Assembly (NCBI GenBank): GCA_034429695.1
Contig: DAOUGC010000129.1
Coordinates: forward strand, 1 to 23,106
Direction of reading: 5' to 3'
DNA: 23,106 nt
From: DAOUGC01 sp034429695
GTDB taxonomy: Bacteria; Chloroflexota; Anaerolineae; Anaerolineales; Anaerolineaceae
The first letter of the stretch is position 1, and each line of letters begins with the position of its first letter. Under the pieces are notes generated by a model. It was not told where the DNA came from and searched no databases. It saw nothing but the letters and a program-made list of their open reading frames with translations. Made by a program: the position numbers and the translations under genes. This document shows, piece after piece, positions 14,967 to 22,914 of the stretch.

Positions 14967-15713
14967 ATGCGACGATTAAGACCGCGTGTGTGGCTGACCT
15001 TATCGCTCGGGGCGCTGCTGATGCTATCGGTTGGGTGTCTTGCCGTCCCGACGGTTGAGCCAACCCTTTTGCCCGAAAATTCTCCAACCCCCAGCACCAC
15101 ACCGATCATCAGCCAGGTGGCAGGTGAACCGGAGAACACCCCCACCCCCACCCTGGATCCCATGAAAATTGTGTACGCTGAGGTGACCGCAACGTACATC
15201 AACCTGCGCGACGGGCCGGGAACCACCTTTGCCGCAATCACCCAACTGGAGATGGGCACTCAGGCGACCGTTCTGTACCGCGCCATGGGCGATGAATGGG
15301 TTTTTATTGAAACCCCCGGAAAACAGGCCGGGTGGGTGGCAATAGATTTCATCCGCTTGATCGGCAACATGGAAGATCTACCGCTGAAGGAATTATCCAA
15401 TGCCTGGCTGGTGAGCGGTCGGGTGGTGGACAACACCGGCATTCCCATGCCGGGCGTACTGGTGTCGGTGCATCAGCGCATCAGCGGCATGGATGTGCGT
15501 ACTGATGCGAGAACCAATCAGAACGGCATTTTCATCGCTTACCTGCCAGATCAGGCAAGTGGTGTGTGGACCGCCGAGATAACCGGCGCCGATTGCACCA
15601 GCCCGGTTGTGGACGCCCAATGCCAGGTCAATGGGTCATTTGCAGAGAGCAAAAGGACCTTTACCCTGCCACTGGGCGATCCCCTGGAATTCACATTTAA
15701 CCCGGCTCCATGA
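14967..15713 (+). CDS. SH3b-domain lipoprotein with carboxypeptidase-regulatory-like domain
   Basis: 248 residues from the ATG at 14967. This start gives a textbook lipoprotein signal (MRRLRPRVW, hydrophobic core, SVGC, Cys24) and has GGGG 8 nt upstream. A TTG at 14937 with GGAGG directly before it would add ten residues, but it lies about at the expected transcription start for TACAAT (14925-14930). After a Thr-Pro-rich linker (about 28-66), a bacterial SH3 domain spans about 72-133 (YINLRDGPGTTFAAI, then GWVAIDFIRLIG). A carboxypeptidase-regulatory-like beta-sandwich follows (about 147-210, VSGRVVDNTGIPMPGVLVSV). SH3b domains often bind peptidoglycan peptides. A surface or cell-wall-binding role is likely; no enzyme domain is present. 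Confidence 0.85.
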   Translation: MRRLRPRVWLTLSLGALLMLSVGCLAVPTVEPTLLPENSPTPSTTPIISQVAGEPENTPTPTLDPMKIVYAEVTATYINLRDGPGTTFAAITQLEMGTQATVLYRAMGDEWVFIETPGKQAGWVAIDFIRLIGNMEDLPLKELSNAWLVSGRVVDNTGIPMPGVLVSVHQRISGMDVRTDARTNQNGIFIAYLPDQASGVWTAEITGADCTSPVVDAQCQVNGSFAESKRTFTLPLGDPLEFTFNPAP

Positions 15714-15719
15714 AAAACC

Positions 15720-15751
15720 AAGGGCTGTCCAAACGGACAGCCCTTTTCTTT
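15720..15751. terminator. Bidirectional Rho-independent terminator
   Basis: A perfect 11-bp stem AAGGGCTGTCC (15720-15730) pairs with 15735-15745 around loop AAAC. TTTTCTTTT follows on the plus strand and TTGGTTTTT on the minus strand. It separates the convergent lipoprotein and DoxX genes and can serve both. Confidence 0.93.
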
Positions 15752-15769
15752 TGCAGTCGGTGATGATGG

Positions 15770-16372
15770 CTAGGTCGTCCTGGTCGTGCGATCACCCGAA
15801 CGCGCGAACAGTCGCCCGCGTTGCCACGGTGTACCCAGCGCTGGCAACAACCATCGATCCAATCCGTACCAGCCAGCAATCTTCCACGCCAGGATGATGC
15901 CGATGGTGACAATGAACATCAATGGATTGGTGGAAGCAGTGCCAGCCATCATGAAATTCCAGTTCAAAAAAGCGCCAAAGAAGGCAGCAATACCGGTGAG
16001 CGCGCCAAGCACCAGCGCAACCCCAACCAGCACCTCGCCCACGGCGATCAGTTTGGCGAACCAGGTGTATGAACCGGCATTAAGCATACCCGTCAGGAAG
16101 GAGCGGTACCAGTCAAATGCGATCAGCGGCCTGGCAGGCGCTTCTGGAATGGCAATGGCACGCTCCCAGAAACCGCGCAAAGCCTCTCCGCCTTGCATCC
16201 AGCCCGGGTCGGTAACCTTGTGCCATCCGGCTTCGAGCCACGACCAGGCAATATATAACCGCAGAATGGTCCACAACCACGCCCAGCGGGTTGAATTAAA
16301 CAGTGCAGCGGCGAAAGGCGGGTCAGAAACCACAACCTGGTTGCCGCGTGCATTATCGTAGGTTTGAGCCAT
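15770..16372 (-). CDS. DoxX family membrane protein
   Basis: 200 residues from the ATG at 16372, chosen for GGAGGAG about 8 nt upstream; the frame is open much further but that part reads through the promoter and the end of the SDR gene. Four hydrophobic segments (about 33-50, 103-125, 126-145, 150-172) and the motif LRLYIAWSWLEAGWHKVTDPGW match DoxX/DoxD-like proteins. These are related to the large subunit of thiosulfate:quinone oxidoreductase and to redox-stress membrane proteins. LIAVGEVLVGVALVLGALTG is the conserved third helix. The exact reaction is not predictable. It has its own promoter and operator, so it is likely a single-gene unit. Confidence 0.87.
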   Translation of the reverse strand: MAQTYDNARGNQVVVSDPPFAAALFNSTRWAWLWTILRLYIAWSWLEAGWHKVTDPGWMQGGEALRGFWERAIAIPEAPARPLIAFDWYRSFLTGMLNAGSYTWFAKLIAVGEVLVGVALVLGALTGIAAFFGAFLNWNFMMAGTASTNPLMFIVTIGIILAWKIAGWYGLDRWLLPALGTPWQRGRLFARSGDRTTRTT

Positions 16373-16398
16373 GGGGAATTCTCCTCCAAATAATATAT

Positions 16399-16444
16399 TA
16401 TTAATCTTATTGATTAATATATCAAAAAGAGTTGAATTTGACAA
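16399..16444 (-). promoter_or_regulatory. DoxX promoter with overlapping operator dyad
   Basis: Minus strand TTGTCA (16439-16444), a 17-bp spacer and TATATT (16416-16421) form a strong sigma-70 promoter. A perfect inverted repeat TATTAATC-N5-GATTAATA (16399-16419) covers the -10 edge and the expected start site. This is the position of a repressor operator. The binder is unknown. Confidence 0.72.
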
Positions 16445-16473
16445 GGATCTTATGGCTCTGTATTTACAATGAG

Positions 16474-17307
16474 TTATACGCCGGAATATGCCGAAAAGCC
16501 CCCATCCACCACCACTACCGAACCGGTGATGTAAGCCGATGCCGGAGAAAGCAACCACACCACCGGCCCCACCAGATCCTGCGGGTTGCCCATGCGTCCG
16601 GCGGGCAGGTGCGAAAGGATCGCCCTGCCGCGCGCTGTCCATTCGCCGGTGGTTTCATCCTGCAACAAATAACGGTTTTGCGCCGTCAGAAAAAACCCCG
16701 GCATCACCGCATTGACGCGTATGCCGGGTGAGTATTCCATGGCCATGTGCACCGCCAGCCACTGTGTAAAATTATTAACCGCTGCCTTGGCGGCGGCATA
16801 CGCCGGGATGCGCGTAAACGGCCGCTGACTGGCCGCAGAAGAAATGTTCAGGATCACCCCGCTGCCCGCCTGCGCCATGCTGCGCCCAAACACCTGGCAC
16901 GGCAGCAGCGTACCCAGCAGATTGAGATCAAACGCCTGGCGCAGCGCTTCTTCAGGCAGGTCAAAAAAAGACCGCTCTGGTGTTGTGGTTGCACCCTGAA
17001 CATTGCCGCCCGCCCCGTTGACCAGTCCATCCACCCGCCCAAATGTCTTCAGCGTATCCTCAAGGGCAGCCTCAAGGGAAGCGCGCTCAAGCACGTCAGC
17101 CTGCACCAGCAGGGCGTTTCCACCCAGCGCTTCAACCTCGGCCTGCAGCTTTTCCGCCTTATCCCGGTTACGGTAAATCACCACCAGGCTGGCGCGGCAG
17201 GCTGCCAGCCCAAGCGCCAGTTCGCGCCCCAGCACACCTGTTCCGCCGCTGATGACAATCACCCGTCCCGAAAAGTCAAACTGATCGATCCAGTTTTGCC
17301 AGTTCAT
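16474..17307 (-). CDS. uxuB: SDR-type D-mannonate oxidoreductase (fructuronate reductase)
   Basis: 277 residues. The Rossmann nucleotide-binding motif is SGGTGVLGREL (GGTGVLG 21-27), followed by VNGAGGN (96-102) and the catalytic Ser157, Tyr170 and Lys174 (NISSAAS, AYAAAK). The family interconverts D-fructuronate and D-mannonate with NAD(H). The NGAGGN variant and GFFLTAQNRYLL segment are like B. subtilis YjmF/UxuB rather than E. coli UxuB, which belongs to an unrelated dehydrogenase family. The start overlaps the uxaC stop by 4 bp, which strongly supports a shared hexuronate operon: UxaC makes fructuronate and this enzyme reduces it. It looks intact and ends in DGGFSAYSGV. Confidence 0.82.
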   Translation of the reverse strand: MNWQNWIDQFDFSGRVIVISGGTGVLGRELALGLAACRASLVVIYRNRDKAEKLQAEVEALGGNALLVQADVLERASLEAALEDTLKTFGRVDGLVNGAGGNVQGATTTPERSFFDLPEEALRQAFDLNLLGTLLPCQVFGRSMAQAGSGVILNISSAASQRPFTRIPAYAAAKAAVNNFTQWLAVHMAMEYSPGIRVNAVMPGFFLTAQNRYLLQDETTGEWTARGRAILSHLPAGRMGNPQDLVGPVVWLLSPASAYITGSVVVVDGGFSAYSGV

Positions 17308-18737
17308 GCAGATCCCTTTTTCAGCCGGTAGGCATCCACCGCCAGTCCATGAGCCATGTCGGTCATCATTTCAAATGCCTCCTGCCTGCTGATTACCGCG
17401 CGGCACACAAGCCCGGCCAGCCAGTCGGCAGAGGCGCGCCGCCAGACCGCGTGTCGGGCGGGGATGGAGCAAAATGCGCGGGTGTCATCATTAAACCCGG
17501 CGGTGTTATACAGGCCCGCGGTTTCCATCACAGCATCAAAGTAACGCGCCATGCCGTTCAGGCTGTCATGGAACCACCACGGCGGACCCAGCCGGACGGC
17601 GGGGTAATGTCCTGCCAGGGGGGCCAGCTCACGGGTATAGGCGCTCTCGTCCAGTGTAAACAGGATCAGCCGCAGACGCGGGTCGTTGCCAAAACGGTCC
17701 AGCAACGTCGCCAGCGGGCGCACAAACTCCACCCGCGTGGGCATGTCAGCGCCTTTGTCTGGCCCAAAGGCTGCCGCCAGGGCAGGGTTTGTGTCACGCA
17801 GGGCGCCAGCGTGGATCTGCATCACCAGGCCATCCTCCACACTCATGCGCGCCATTTCCACCAGCATGTGCGCACTGAAACGCGCCTTTTCCATGCTGGT
17901 CACCTGACCGTGCAGGGCACGTTGAAAAATCGCTTCGGCTTCATGTGGTTCCAACCATGTGGTTTGAGGAGAAACCACACTGTGATCACTGGCAATCGCG
18001 CCCATTTGCCTGAAAAACTCCCGCCGCGCTTCAACCGCTTGAATGAACCCCGCAAAGTCACTCACCGGCAGGCCACTCACCCGACGCAATCGCTCCACCT
18101 CGTCCAACCATTGTTGCGTACCGGCGGCGTTGATCAGGGCATCGGGCCTGAAGGTGGGGCGTATATCGCCCTTCCAGCCGGATGCCCGCACGGCAGCGTG
18201 CGCTTCCAGGGGATCTGAGGCAGCATCCGTGGTGCACAGCACCTGAATGTTGAAACGGTCAAACAATGCCCGCGGGGTGAAGGCTGCCTCGTCCAGATGC
18301 GCGGCGACTTGATCATAAATCCGGTCGGCGCTGTCCGCATTAAGCGGTTCATCCACCCCAAAAATGCCACTTAGCTCTTCATTGATCCACACCCCGCAGG
18401 GGGTACCACGGAACAGGTAAAAGTTTTCGGCGAACACCCGCCAAATGCGCCGGTGATCGCGTTCCACCGCCAGGTCTCCGCTGGGTGCATTCGGCAGGCG
18501 CGACACACCCAGTTCTTCCAGGCGCACCCCACGAGAATACAACATGCGCAGCACATAGTGATCGGGGATGATCAGCAGATCAACGGGTGAGCCAAACCGG
18601 GCGGAGGAGCTGGCGAACAGGCGCGGGTCAACGTGCCCGTGTGGACAGACAAGGGGCAAATCACTCACCGCCTGGAACAGTTCAAATGCCAGTTTCCGGC
18701 GCCGGTCATCACATGAGAAGTAACGCATGGGGTCCAT
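17304..18737 (-). CDS. uxaC: Glucuronate/uronate isomerase
   Basis: Converts D-glucuronate to D-fructuronate and D-galacturonate to D-tagaturonate, the first step of hexuronate breakdown in the cytoplasm. 477 residues from the ATG at 18737, which has AGGA about 7 nt upstream and gives the usual N-terminus MDPMRYF. An ATG at 18767 overlaps a TACAAT -10-like box and would add ten residues. The amidohydrolase-fold marks are visible: CPHGHVDPRLF with the metal-binding HxH, LFDRFNIQVLCTTDAASDPL, MQIHAGALRDTN, and FNDDTRAFCSIPARHAVWRR near the end. Length and motifs match UxaC closely. It is translationally coupled to uxuB and divergent from the CPBP protease gene. Confidence 0.93.
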   Translation of the reverse strand: MDPMRYFSCDDRRRKLAFELFQAVSDLPLVCPHGHVDPRLFASSSARFGSPVDLLIIPDHYVLRMLYSRGVRLEELGVSRLPNAPSGDLAVERDHRRIWRVFAENFYLFRGTPCGVWINEELSGIFGVDEPLNADSADRIYDQVAAHLDEAAFTPRALFDRFNIQVLCTTDAASDPLEAHAAVRASGWKGDIRPTFRPDALINAAGTQQWLDEVERLRRVSGLPVSDFAGFIQAVEARREFFRQMGAIASDHSVVSPQTTWLEPHEAEAIFQRALHGQVTSMEKARFSAHMLVEMARMSVEDGLVMQIHAGALRDTNPALAAAFGPDKGADMPTRVEFVRPLATLLDRFGNDPRLRLILFTLDESAYTRELAPLAGHYPAVRLGPPWWFHDSLNGMARYFDAVMETAGLYNTAGFNDDTRAFCSIPARHAVWRRASADWLAGLVCRAVISRQEAFEMMTDMAHGLAVDAYRLKKGSA

Positions 18738-18857
18738 GGGGCATCCTGTGGGCTGAATTGTCTTCATTGTAGCCCATTTCTTTTTACGACAGGATGAAAA
18801 TTTTTGTTACAATCAGGACAGCCATTTTCCATCAATTCAAAATCTCAAGGAGCCATT

Positions 18858-19760
18858 GTGGACAACCCCAAACGCCCCACCCCGTGGATTTACCTGACCC
18901 TTGCCTGCCTGATCACGTGGAGCGGGTGGCTGCCCGCCATCATCATCTCCCGCAACAAGGGCTACATGCTGCCCACCATGGAGAATTACGGTCGCCTGTT
19001 TTCAGATGGGTTCCAGAATGGTGAACATGTATTGCTTTCGGTGCTGTTCAGCCTGGCGGTTTACGGACCCCTGCTGGCCGGGCTGATTGCCGCGCGCATG
19101 GATGGCGGAGCGCAGGGCGTCAAAGCCATCCTCAGCCGCATGACGCGCGTGAAGGTTGGCTGGCAGTATTATCTGGCAGCTATATTGTCTGCCCTGGCGC
19201 TGCTATTGATCCCCGGCCTGCTGGGACTGGCAACCGGCCTGGCGGATTTCTCCACGCTGGCATGGTCATCCCTGCTGGCCTGGCTGATCCCCATGCTGCT
19301 GATTAACTTCCTCACCAGCGGGCTGGGCGAGGAACCCGGATGGCGGGGCTACCTGTTGCCTGCCCTGACCGCGCGCTTAACCACCGACAAAGCCATCTGG
19401 TTTACCGGCCTGGCATGGGCGTTGTGGCATTATCCAGTAACCATTTTCTACACCCTCACCGGTTCGCCGGATATGCCAGTCCCCGCCCTGATCACCACCC
19501 TGGTGATCAGCCTGGCAGGACAGACCATCTCGCTGATCGGCATGATGTACATTTATGCCTGGCTCTACCAGCGCACCGGCAGCCTGTTCCTGTTGATGTT
19601 CTTCCATGCGCTCACCAACGTGTTCACGCAGCCGTTTTCGGCTGCCATGCAGGGACCGTTAAGCCTGCTGGTGGCTGCCATGCCGTGGCTGGTGGTGCTG
19701 GTTTTGGAGCGCATTTACGGCAAGAACTTTTACAAACCTGCGGCACAGGCAGTGGGATAA
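18858..19760 (+). CDS. CPBP-family intramembrane metalloprotease (CAAX/Abi type)
   Basis: 300 residues starting at GTG 18858, chosen for AAGGAG five nt upstream; a TTG further left has no such site and coincides with a TACAAT -10-like box (18808-18813). About eight hydrophobic segments are present. The active-site motifs of the glutamic CAAX-protease/bacteriocin-processing family are all there: GEEPGWRG (Glu158, Glu159, Arg163), WALWHYP (His191) and FFHALTN (His250). Members cleave peptides within the membrane, confer bacteriocin immunity or process prenylated or secreted peptides. No peptide partner gene is visible nearby. The racemase gene follows by 14 bp on the same strand. Confidence 0.88.
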   Translation: MDNPKRPTPWIYLTLACLITWSGWLPAIIISRNKGYMLPTMENYGRLFSDGFQNGEHVLLSVLFSLAVYGPLLAGLIAARMDGGAQGVKAILSRMTRVKVGWQYYLAAILSALALLLIPGLLGLATGLADFSTLAWSSLLAWLIPMLLINFLTSGLGEEPGWRGYLLPALTARLTTDKAIWFTGLAWALWHYPVTIFYTLTGSPDMPVPALITTLVISLAGQTISLIGMMYIYAWLYQRTGSLFLLMFFHALTNVFTQPFSAAMQGPLSLLVAAMPWLVVLVLERIYGKNFYKPAAQAVG

Positions 19761-19774
19761 TCAAGGAAGACAAA

Positions 19775-20473
19775 ATGAAGACAATTGGCATGATCGGCGG
19801 AATGAGCTGGGAATCCTCACTGGAGTATTACCGGCTGATGAACGAAGAAGTCAAACACCGTCTGGGCGGGCTTCATTCAGCCGAACTGGTGATGTACTCG
19901 GTTGATTTTGCCCCGCTGGAGGAGTTGCAACGCGCCGCAGACTGGCCCAGCATGGATCGGTTGATGGCTGAAGCCGCCGTTCGGCTGGAGCGGGCAGGCG
20001 CAGGTTGCGTGGTACTGGCCACCAACACCATGCACAAATGTTTTCCGGCCATGCAGGCGGCGGTGAAGATCCCGCTGCTGCACATTGCCGACGCCGCCGG
20101 GGCTGCCATTACCGCTGCCGGGTTGCAGCGGGTGGGTTTGCTTGGCACGCGTTTTACCATGGAGCAGGATTTCTACAGCGGACGCCTGAGCCAGCAGCAC
20201 GGGCTGGATGTACTCATCCCCGACCCTGCAGGGCGTAACGAGGTGCATCGCATCATCTATGAAGAACTGGTGCTGGGGATCATCAAGGAAGAATCACGCC
20301 AAACCTACCGCCAGGTGATCGCCGAACTGGTGGAACGCGGCGCACAGGGCATCATCCTCGGCTGTACCGAGATCGGATTGCTGGTGAGCGCAGCCGACAG
20401 CGCCGTACCCTTGTTTGACACCACCCGCCTGCACGCCAAAGCTGCGGTGGATTGGGCTCTGGACGGGGTTTAG
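19775..20473 (+). CDS. Aspartate/glutamate racemase, YgeA-like (predicted L-specific)
   Basis: 232 residues from the ATG at 19775, with AAGGAAG seven nt upstream. The N-terminus MKTIGMIGGMSWESSLEYY is typical of the Asp/Glu racemase family. The two catalytic positions read ATNTMHK (Thr83) and LGCTEIGLL (Cys197). This Thr83/Cys197 pair is exactly that of E. coli YgeA, the L-aspartate/glutamate-specific racemase, rather than the Cys/Cys pair of ordinary family members. It should produce D-Asp or D-Glu from L forms, cytoplasmic and cofactor-independent. It follows the CPBP gene by 14 bp and is probably co-transcribed. Its stop overlaps that of the convergent SDR gene by 4 bp. Confidence 0.9.
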   Translation: MKTIGMIGGMSWESSLEYYRLMNEEVKHRLGGLHSAELVMYSVDFAPLEELQRAADWPSMDRLMAEAAVRLERAGAGCVVLATNTMHKCFPAMQAAVKIPLLHIADAAGAAITAAGLQRVGLLGTRFTMEQDFYSGRLSQQHGLDVLIPDPAGRNEVHRIIYEELVLGIIKEESRQTYRQVIAELVERGAQGIILGCTEIGLLVSAADSAVPLFDTTRLHAKAAVDWALDGV

Positions 20474-21702
20474 TCCTGCACCAGCGAACGGCGCAGATCA
20501 TCAATCAAACGGCAACGGCGGGAAGCAATTTCCGCCGTTTCTTTTAGAAACGCAGGGTCTTTGGAAAAACGCCCCACTTCGGCCGGAACCTCTTCAAAAT
20601 ATTGACGCAATTTGGGCAGCAAATCGAGCAAGCGCGCGGATGAAACAACCTTACCGGCAGACAGGGCATCCATCAACTCAACCAGCGCGCGTTTCCAGTC
20701 CATCACCGAAAGGACAGCCTTTTTCTTAAACCCGCTGCGCGCCATGGGTCTGAATACCAGCGGCAGGTGATTGAACTCCTCGTCGGTGGCTTCCAGCACC
20801 GCCAGTAATTCACGCGCCAGTGGGAGTGCGCTGTCTGCATCCTGCTGGCTGACAACCCCCGTTTGAGTGGCTGTCTCCGCACCCGCGCTGATCACCCCCA
20901 CCCTTTCCAACACCTCATATCCGGTCACCTGCTCCCCGTTTTTCTCATCAGCCAGCAGGGTTGCCAGTGCCACGGTGGCAACCCCTGCGTGAACGGCAGG
21001 CATCAATCCATCATAAGCAGGATGCAGGCTGGCGGACAGGAATTGATCCGCCGTCAAACCAATGTGCGGAGCCAGTTGATCAGCCAACCCACGAATGGCC
21101 GGGGTATCCACCATGCCGGGGCCAAAGGCGATCACGCGCACCCCACGGTCGCCCACCTCAAGCGCCAGTGACTGGGTAAAGCCAGTAATTCCCTGTTTGC
21201 TGGCGATATAAGCGGACAGACCGGGCATGCCTTCCAGTGAGACGAAATTGATGATCACCCCTTCGCCGCGATCCAACATGGAGGGCAAACATGCCCGACA
21301 GGTGAGGAAGGTACCCCGCAGGTTGACTGCCATTACCCGATCCCACAGGTCGGGGTCCATATCCATCACCCGGCTGAAAGGCGCCAGGGCGGCATTATTC
21401 ACCAGAATATCCACCCCACCGTACTCCTGGCAGGCAGCCACCAGGGCGGCCACTGAAGCCGGGTCGGACACATCACAGCCGACAAAAACCGCCTGACCAC
21501 CCGCAGCACGGATGTCTGCGGCGGTGGTTTCGCCTTCAGGGCTAATCTCAGCCAGTATCAGCGCGGCACCGCACCAGGCAAAAGCAAGTGCCGCCTCGCG
21601 GCCAATGCCCCGCCCTGCGCCTGTTACCACCACAGTTTTCCCGTGCAATAATCCCTGGCTCAAGCCTGCCCTGCTCATCAAATGGTCAAGTTCACTGTTC
21701 AT
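20470..21702 (-). CDS. SDR-family oxidoreductase with C-terminal extension of unknown function
   Basis: 410 residues. Residues 20-265 are a classical short-chain dehydrogenase: TGAGRGIG (27-34), CDVSD (76-80), LVNNAA (100-105), Ser155 and YIASK (Tyr165, Lys169), and FGPGMVDTPA. The Ser-Tyr distance is 10 residues instead of the usual 13, so the substrate loop is shortened. The normal end (near GYEVLERVG) is followed by about 140 extra helical residues without a family I recognise, including LVFRPMARSGFKKKAVLSVM and a charged C-terminus. Substrate is unknown. The LacI gene directly upstream on the same strand suggests sugar or polyol metabolism. The Shine-Dalgarno is weak. Confidence 0.8.
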   Translation of the reverse strand: MNSELDHLMSRAGLSQGLLHGKTVVVTGAGRGIGREAALAFAWCGAALILAEISPEGETTAADIRAAGGQAVFVGCDVSDPASVAALVAACQEYGGVDILVNNAALAPFSRVMDMDPDLWDRVMAVNLRGTFLTCRACLPSMLDRGEGVIINFVSLEGMPGLSAYIASKQGITGFTQSLALEVGDRGVRVIAFGPGMVDTPAIRGLADQLAPHIGLTADQFLSASLHPAYDGLMPAVHAGVATVALATLLADEKNGEQVTGYEVLERVGVISAGAETATQTGVVSQQDADSALPLARELLAVLEATDEEFNHLPLVFRPMARSGFKKKAVLSVMDWKRALVELMDALSAGKVVSSARLLDLLPKLRQYFEEVPAEVGRFSKDPAFLKETAEIASRRCRLIDDLRRSLVQD

Positions 21703-21732
21703 GTTCTACCCGCACTCCACAGGATAAAGCAA

Positions 21733-21760
21733 CTCCCCCGCAACATGTTTTGCGGGGGAG
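21733..21760 (-). terminator. Terminator-like hairpin after the LacI gene
   Basis: A perfect stem CTCCCCCGCA (21733-21742) pairs with 21751-21760 around an 8-nt loop with one more A-T pair. On the minus strand, TTGCTTTA follows, a poor T-run. It lies between the LacI and SDR genes and may be a partial terminator or an mRNA-stability structure. Confidence 0.6.
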
Positions 21761-21780
21761 AGATAAACCCATTTAATAAC

Positions 21781-22827
21781 TTAAATACCCGCCACCGATT
21801 CGCGCTCGATCAGTTGCGGGTGAATGGAAACCGTCACCTCGGCTGCTTCGCGATACTGCAGGCGGTTGAGCAGCACCACAATGGCCAGATGCCCCATGTG
21901 GAAGCGGTCAATGTGCATGGTGGTGAGCGCCGGGCGCGAACGCGAAGACCAGGCAATATCATCAAAACCGGCCACCGAGATATCCTCAGGTACGCGCCGC
22001 CCAAGGCGGTTGGCGACCTCAATGGCTTTCATGGCGATCTCATCCGTGCAGGCATACACAGCGGTGATCTGCGGGTTTTGCACCAGCATCTCCTCCAGCG
22101 GGTCCACGGCGGTATAGGGTTCAAGGGCACTGTCAGCAAAATACAGCGCCGGCAAATCATGATCCTGCATGGCCTTCAAAAAGCCCATGCGCCGTTCCAC
22201 GATGCCCGGAAAACCTTCCACCATCGAACCGGCAATGGCAATGTGCCGGTGTCCATGATCGATCAAATGCGTGGTGGCCTGATAGGCTCCTTCGACATTG
22301 CGGATCACCACCGAGTCACACGCGGCGTTGTGGCTGTAGCCATCCACCAGCACAATTGGTCCGGCAAGCGATGAACGTACCTGTTCAAAGCCCTCATCCA
22401 GATAAGTGCCCAGCATCAGATAGCCGTCACAGTCGTTTTGCTGCAACATGCGCGGCATTTCCATGGGCACACCCTTGTTGTCACAATTAATCGAAGTGAA
22501 CATTAAATTCAGATGGTACTGGTTGCAGGCAGCATCGATGCCAGCCAGCACATCCGAGTAAAATACATTGGGCAGCGGCATGGATTTCATCAACACGCCA
22601 ACCTGCTGGTTGGTGATGCGCCCCTCATGCAATGGGCTGCGCGCCCGCAAGGGGTAACCCAGCTCCTCGGCTGCCTGCAAGACCCGTTGGCGGGTCTCCA
22701 CCGGAATACCGGGTTTGTTTCTCAACACAATGGAAACCGTCGATATGGAGAGGTTACACTTTTCAGCAATATCAGAAATTCGAACACGCGTTTTTCTCAC
22801 CCCATTGGTGCGTAAACGCTGATTCAA
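21781..22827 (-). CDS. LacI-family transcriptional regulator
   Basis: 348 residues from a TTG start at 22827, supported by GGAGG six nt upstream and the absence of a nearby ATG in frame. The LacI helix-turn-helix is at residues about 16-60 (RISDIAEKCNLSISTVSIVLRNKPGIPVETRQRVLQAAEELGY). A periplasmic-binding-protein-like sugar sensor domain follows (about 73-340, with ACTDEIAMKAIEVANRLG and ISVAGFDDI). Family members repress carbohydrate genes until a sugar binds. Likely targets are the adjacent SDR gene and, by inference, the uxaC-uxuB operon. No CG-centred LacI-type operator was recognised at either promoter. Confidence 0.92.
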   Translation of the reverse strand: MNQRLRTNGVRKTRVRISDIAEKCNLSISTVSIVLRNKPGIPVETRQRVLQAAEELGYPLRARSPLHEGRITNQQVGVLMKSMPLPNVFYSDVLAGIDAACNQYHLNLMFTSINCDNKGVPMEMPRMLQQNDCDGYLMLGTYLDEGFEQVRSSLAGPIVLVDGYSHNAACDSVVIRNVEGAYQATTHLIDHGHRHIAIAGSMVEGFPGIVERRMGFLKAMQDHDLPALYFADSALEPYTAVDPLEEMLVQNPQITAVYACTDEIAMKAIEVANRLGRRVPEDISVAGFDDIAWSSRSRPALTTMHIDRFHMGHLAIVVLLNRLQYREAAEVTVSIHPQLIERESVAGI

Positions 22828-22875
22828 TAGTCACCTCCCCGGTCATCTTTTAGGCAGTGGAATTTTACTAAAATT

Positions 22876-22904
22876 ATAATAGCGCCAATCCCAAATAATT
22901 TCAA
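22876..22904 (-). promoter_or_regulatory. LacI gene promoter with symmetric -10 region
   Basis: Minus strand TTGAAA (22899-22904), a 17-bp spacer and TATTAT (22876-22881) form a strong promoter. On the plus strand the same bases give TATAAT (22875-22880), a possible -10 for the divergent GNAT gene. A dyad AATTTT-N3-AAAATT (22861-22875) abuts it and could be an operator. Confidence 0.65.
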
Positions 22905-22914
22905 GGAAAACACG

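Noticed and set aside
16373..16642. 90-residue N-terminal extension of the DoxX frame
   Set aside because: It runs through the DoxX promoter and into the SDR gene end. The Shine-Dalgarno and family alignment set the start at 16372.
17349..18218. 289-codon open frame on the plus strand
   Set aside because: It is antisense to uxaC, with no family match and shadow-like composition.
19488..19510. Perfect 10-3-10 inverted repeat
   Set aside because: It is fully within the CPBP coding sequence, in hydrophobic residues, with no T-run. One such repeat by chance in 23 kb is not surprising.
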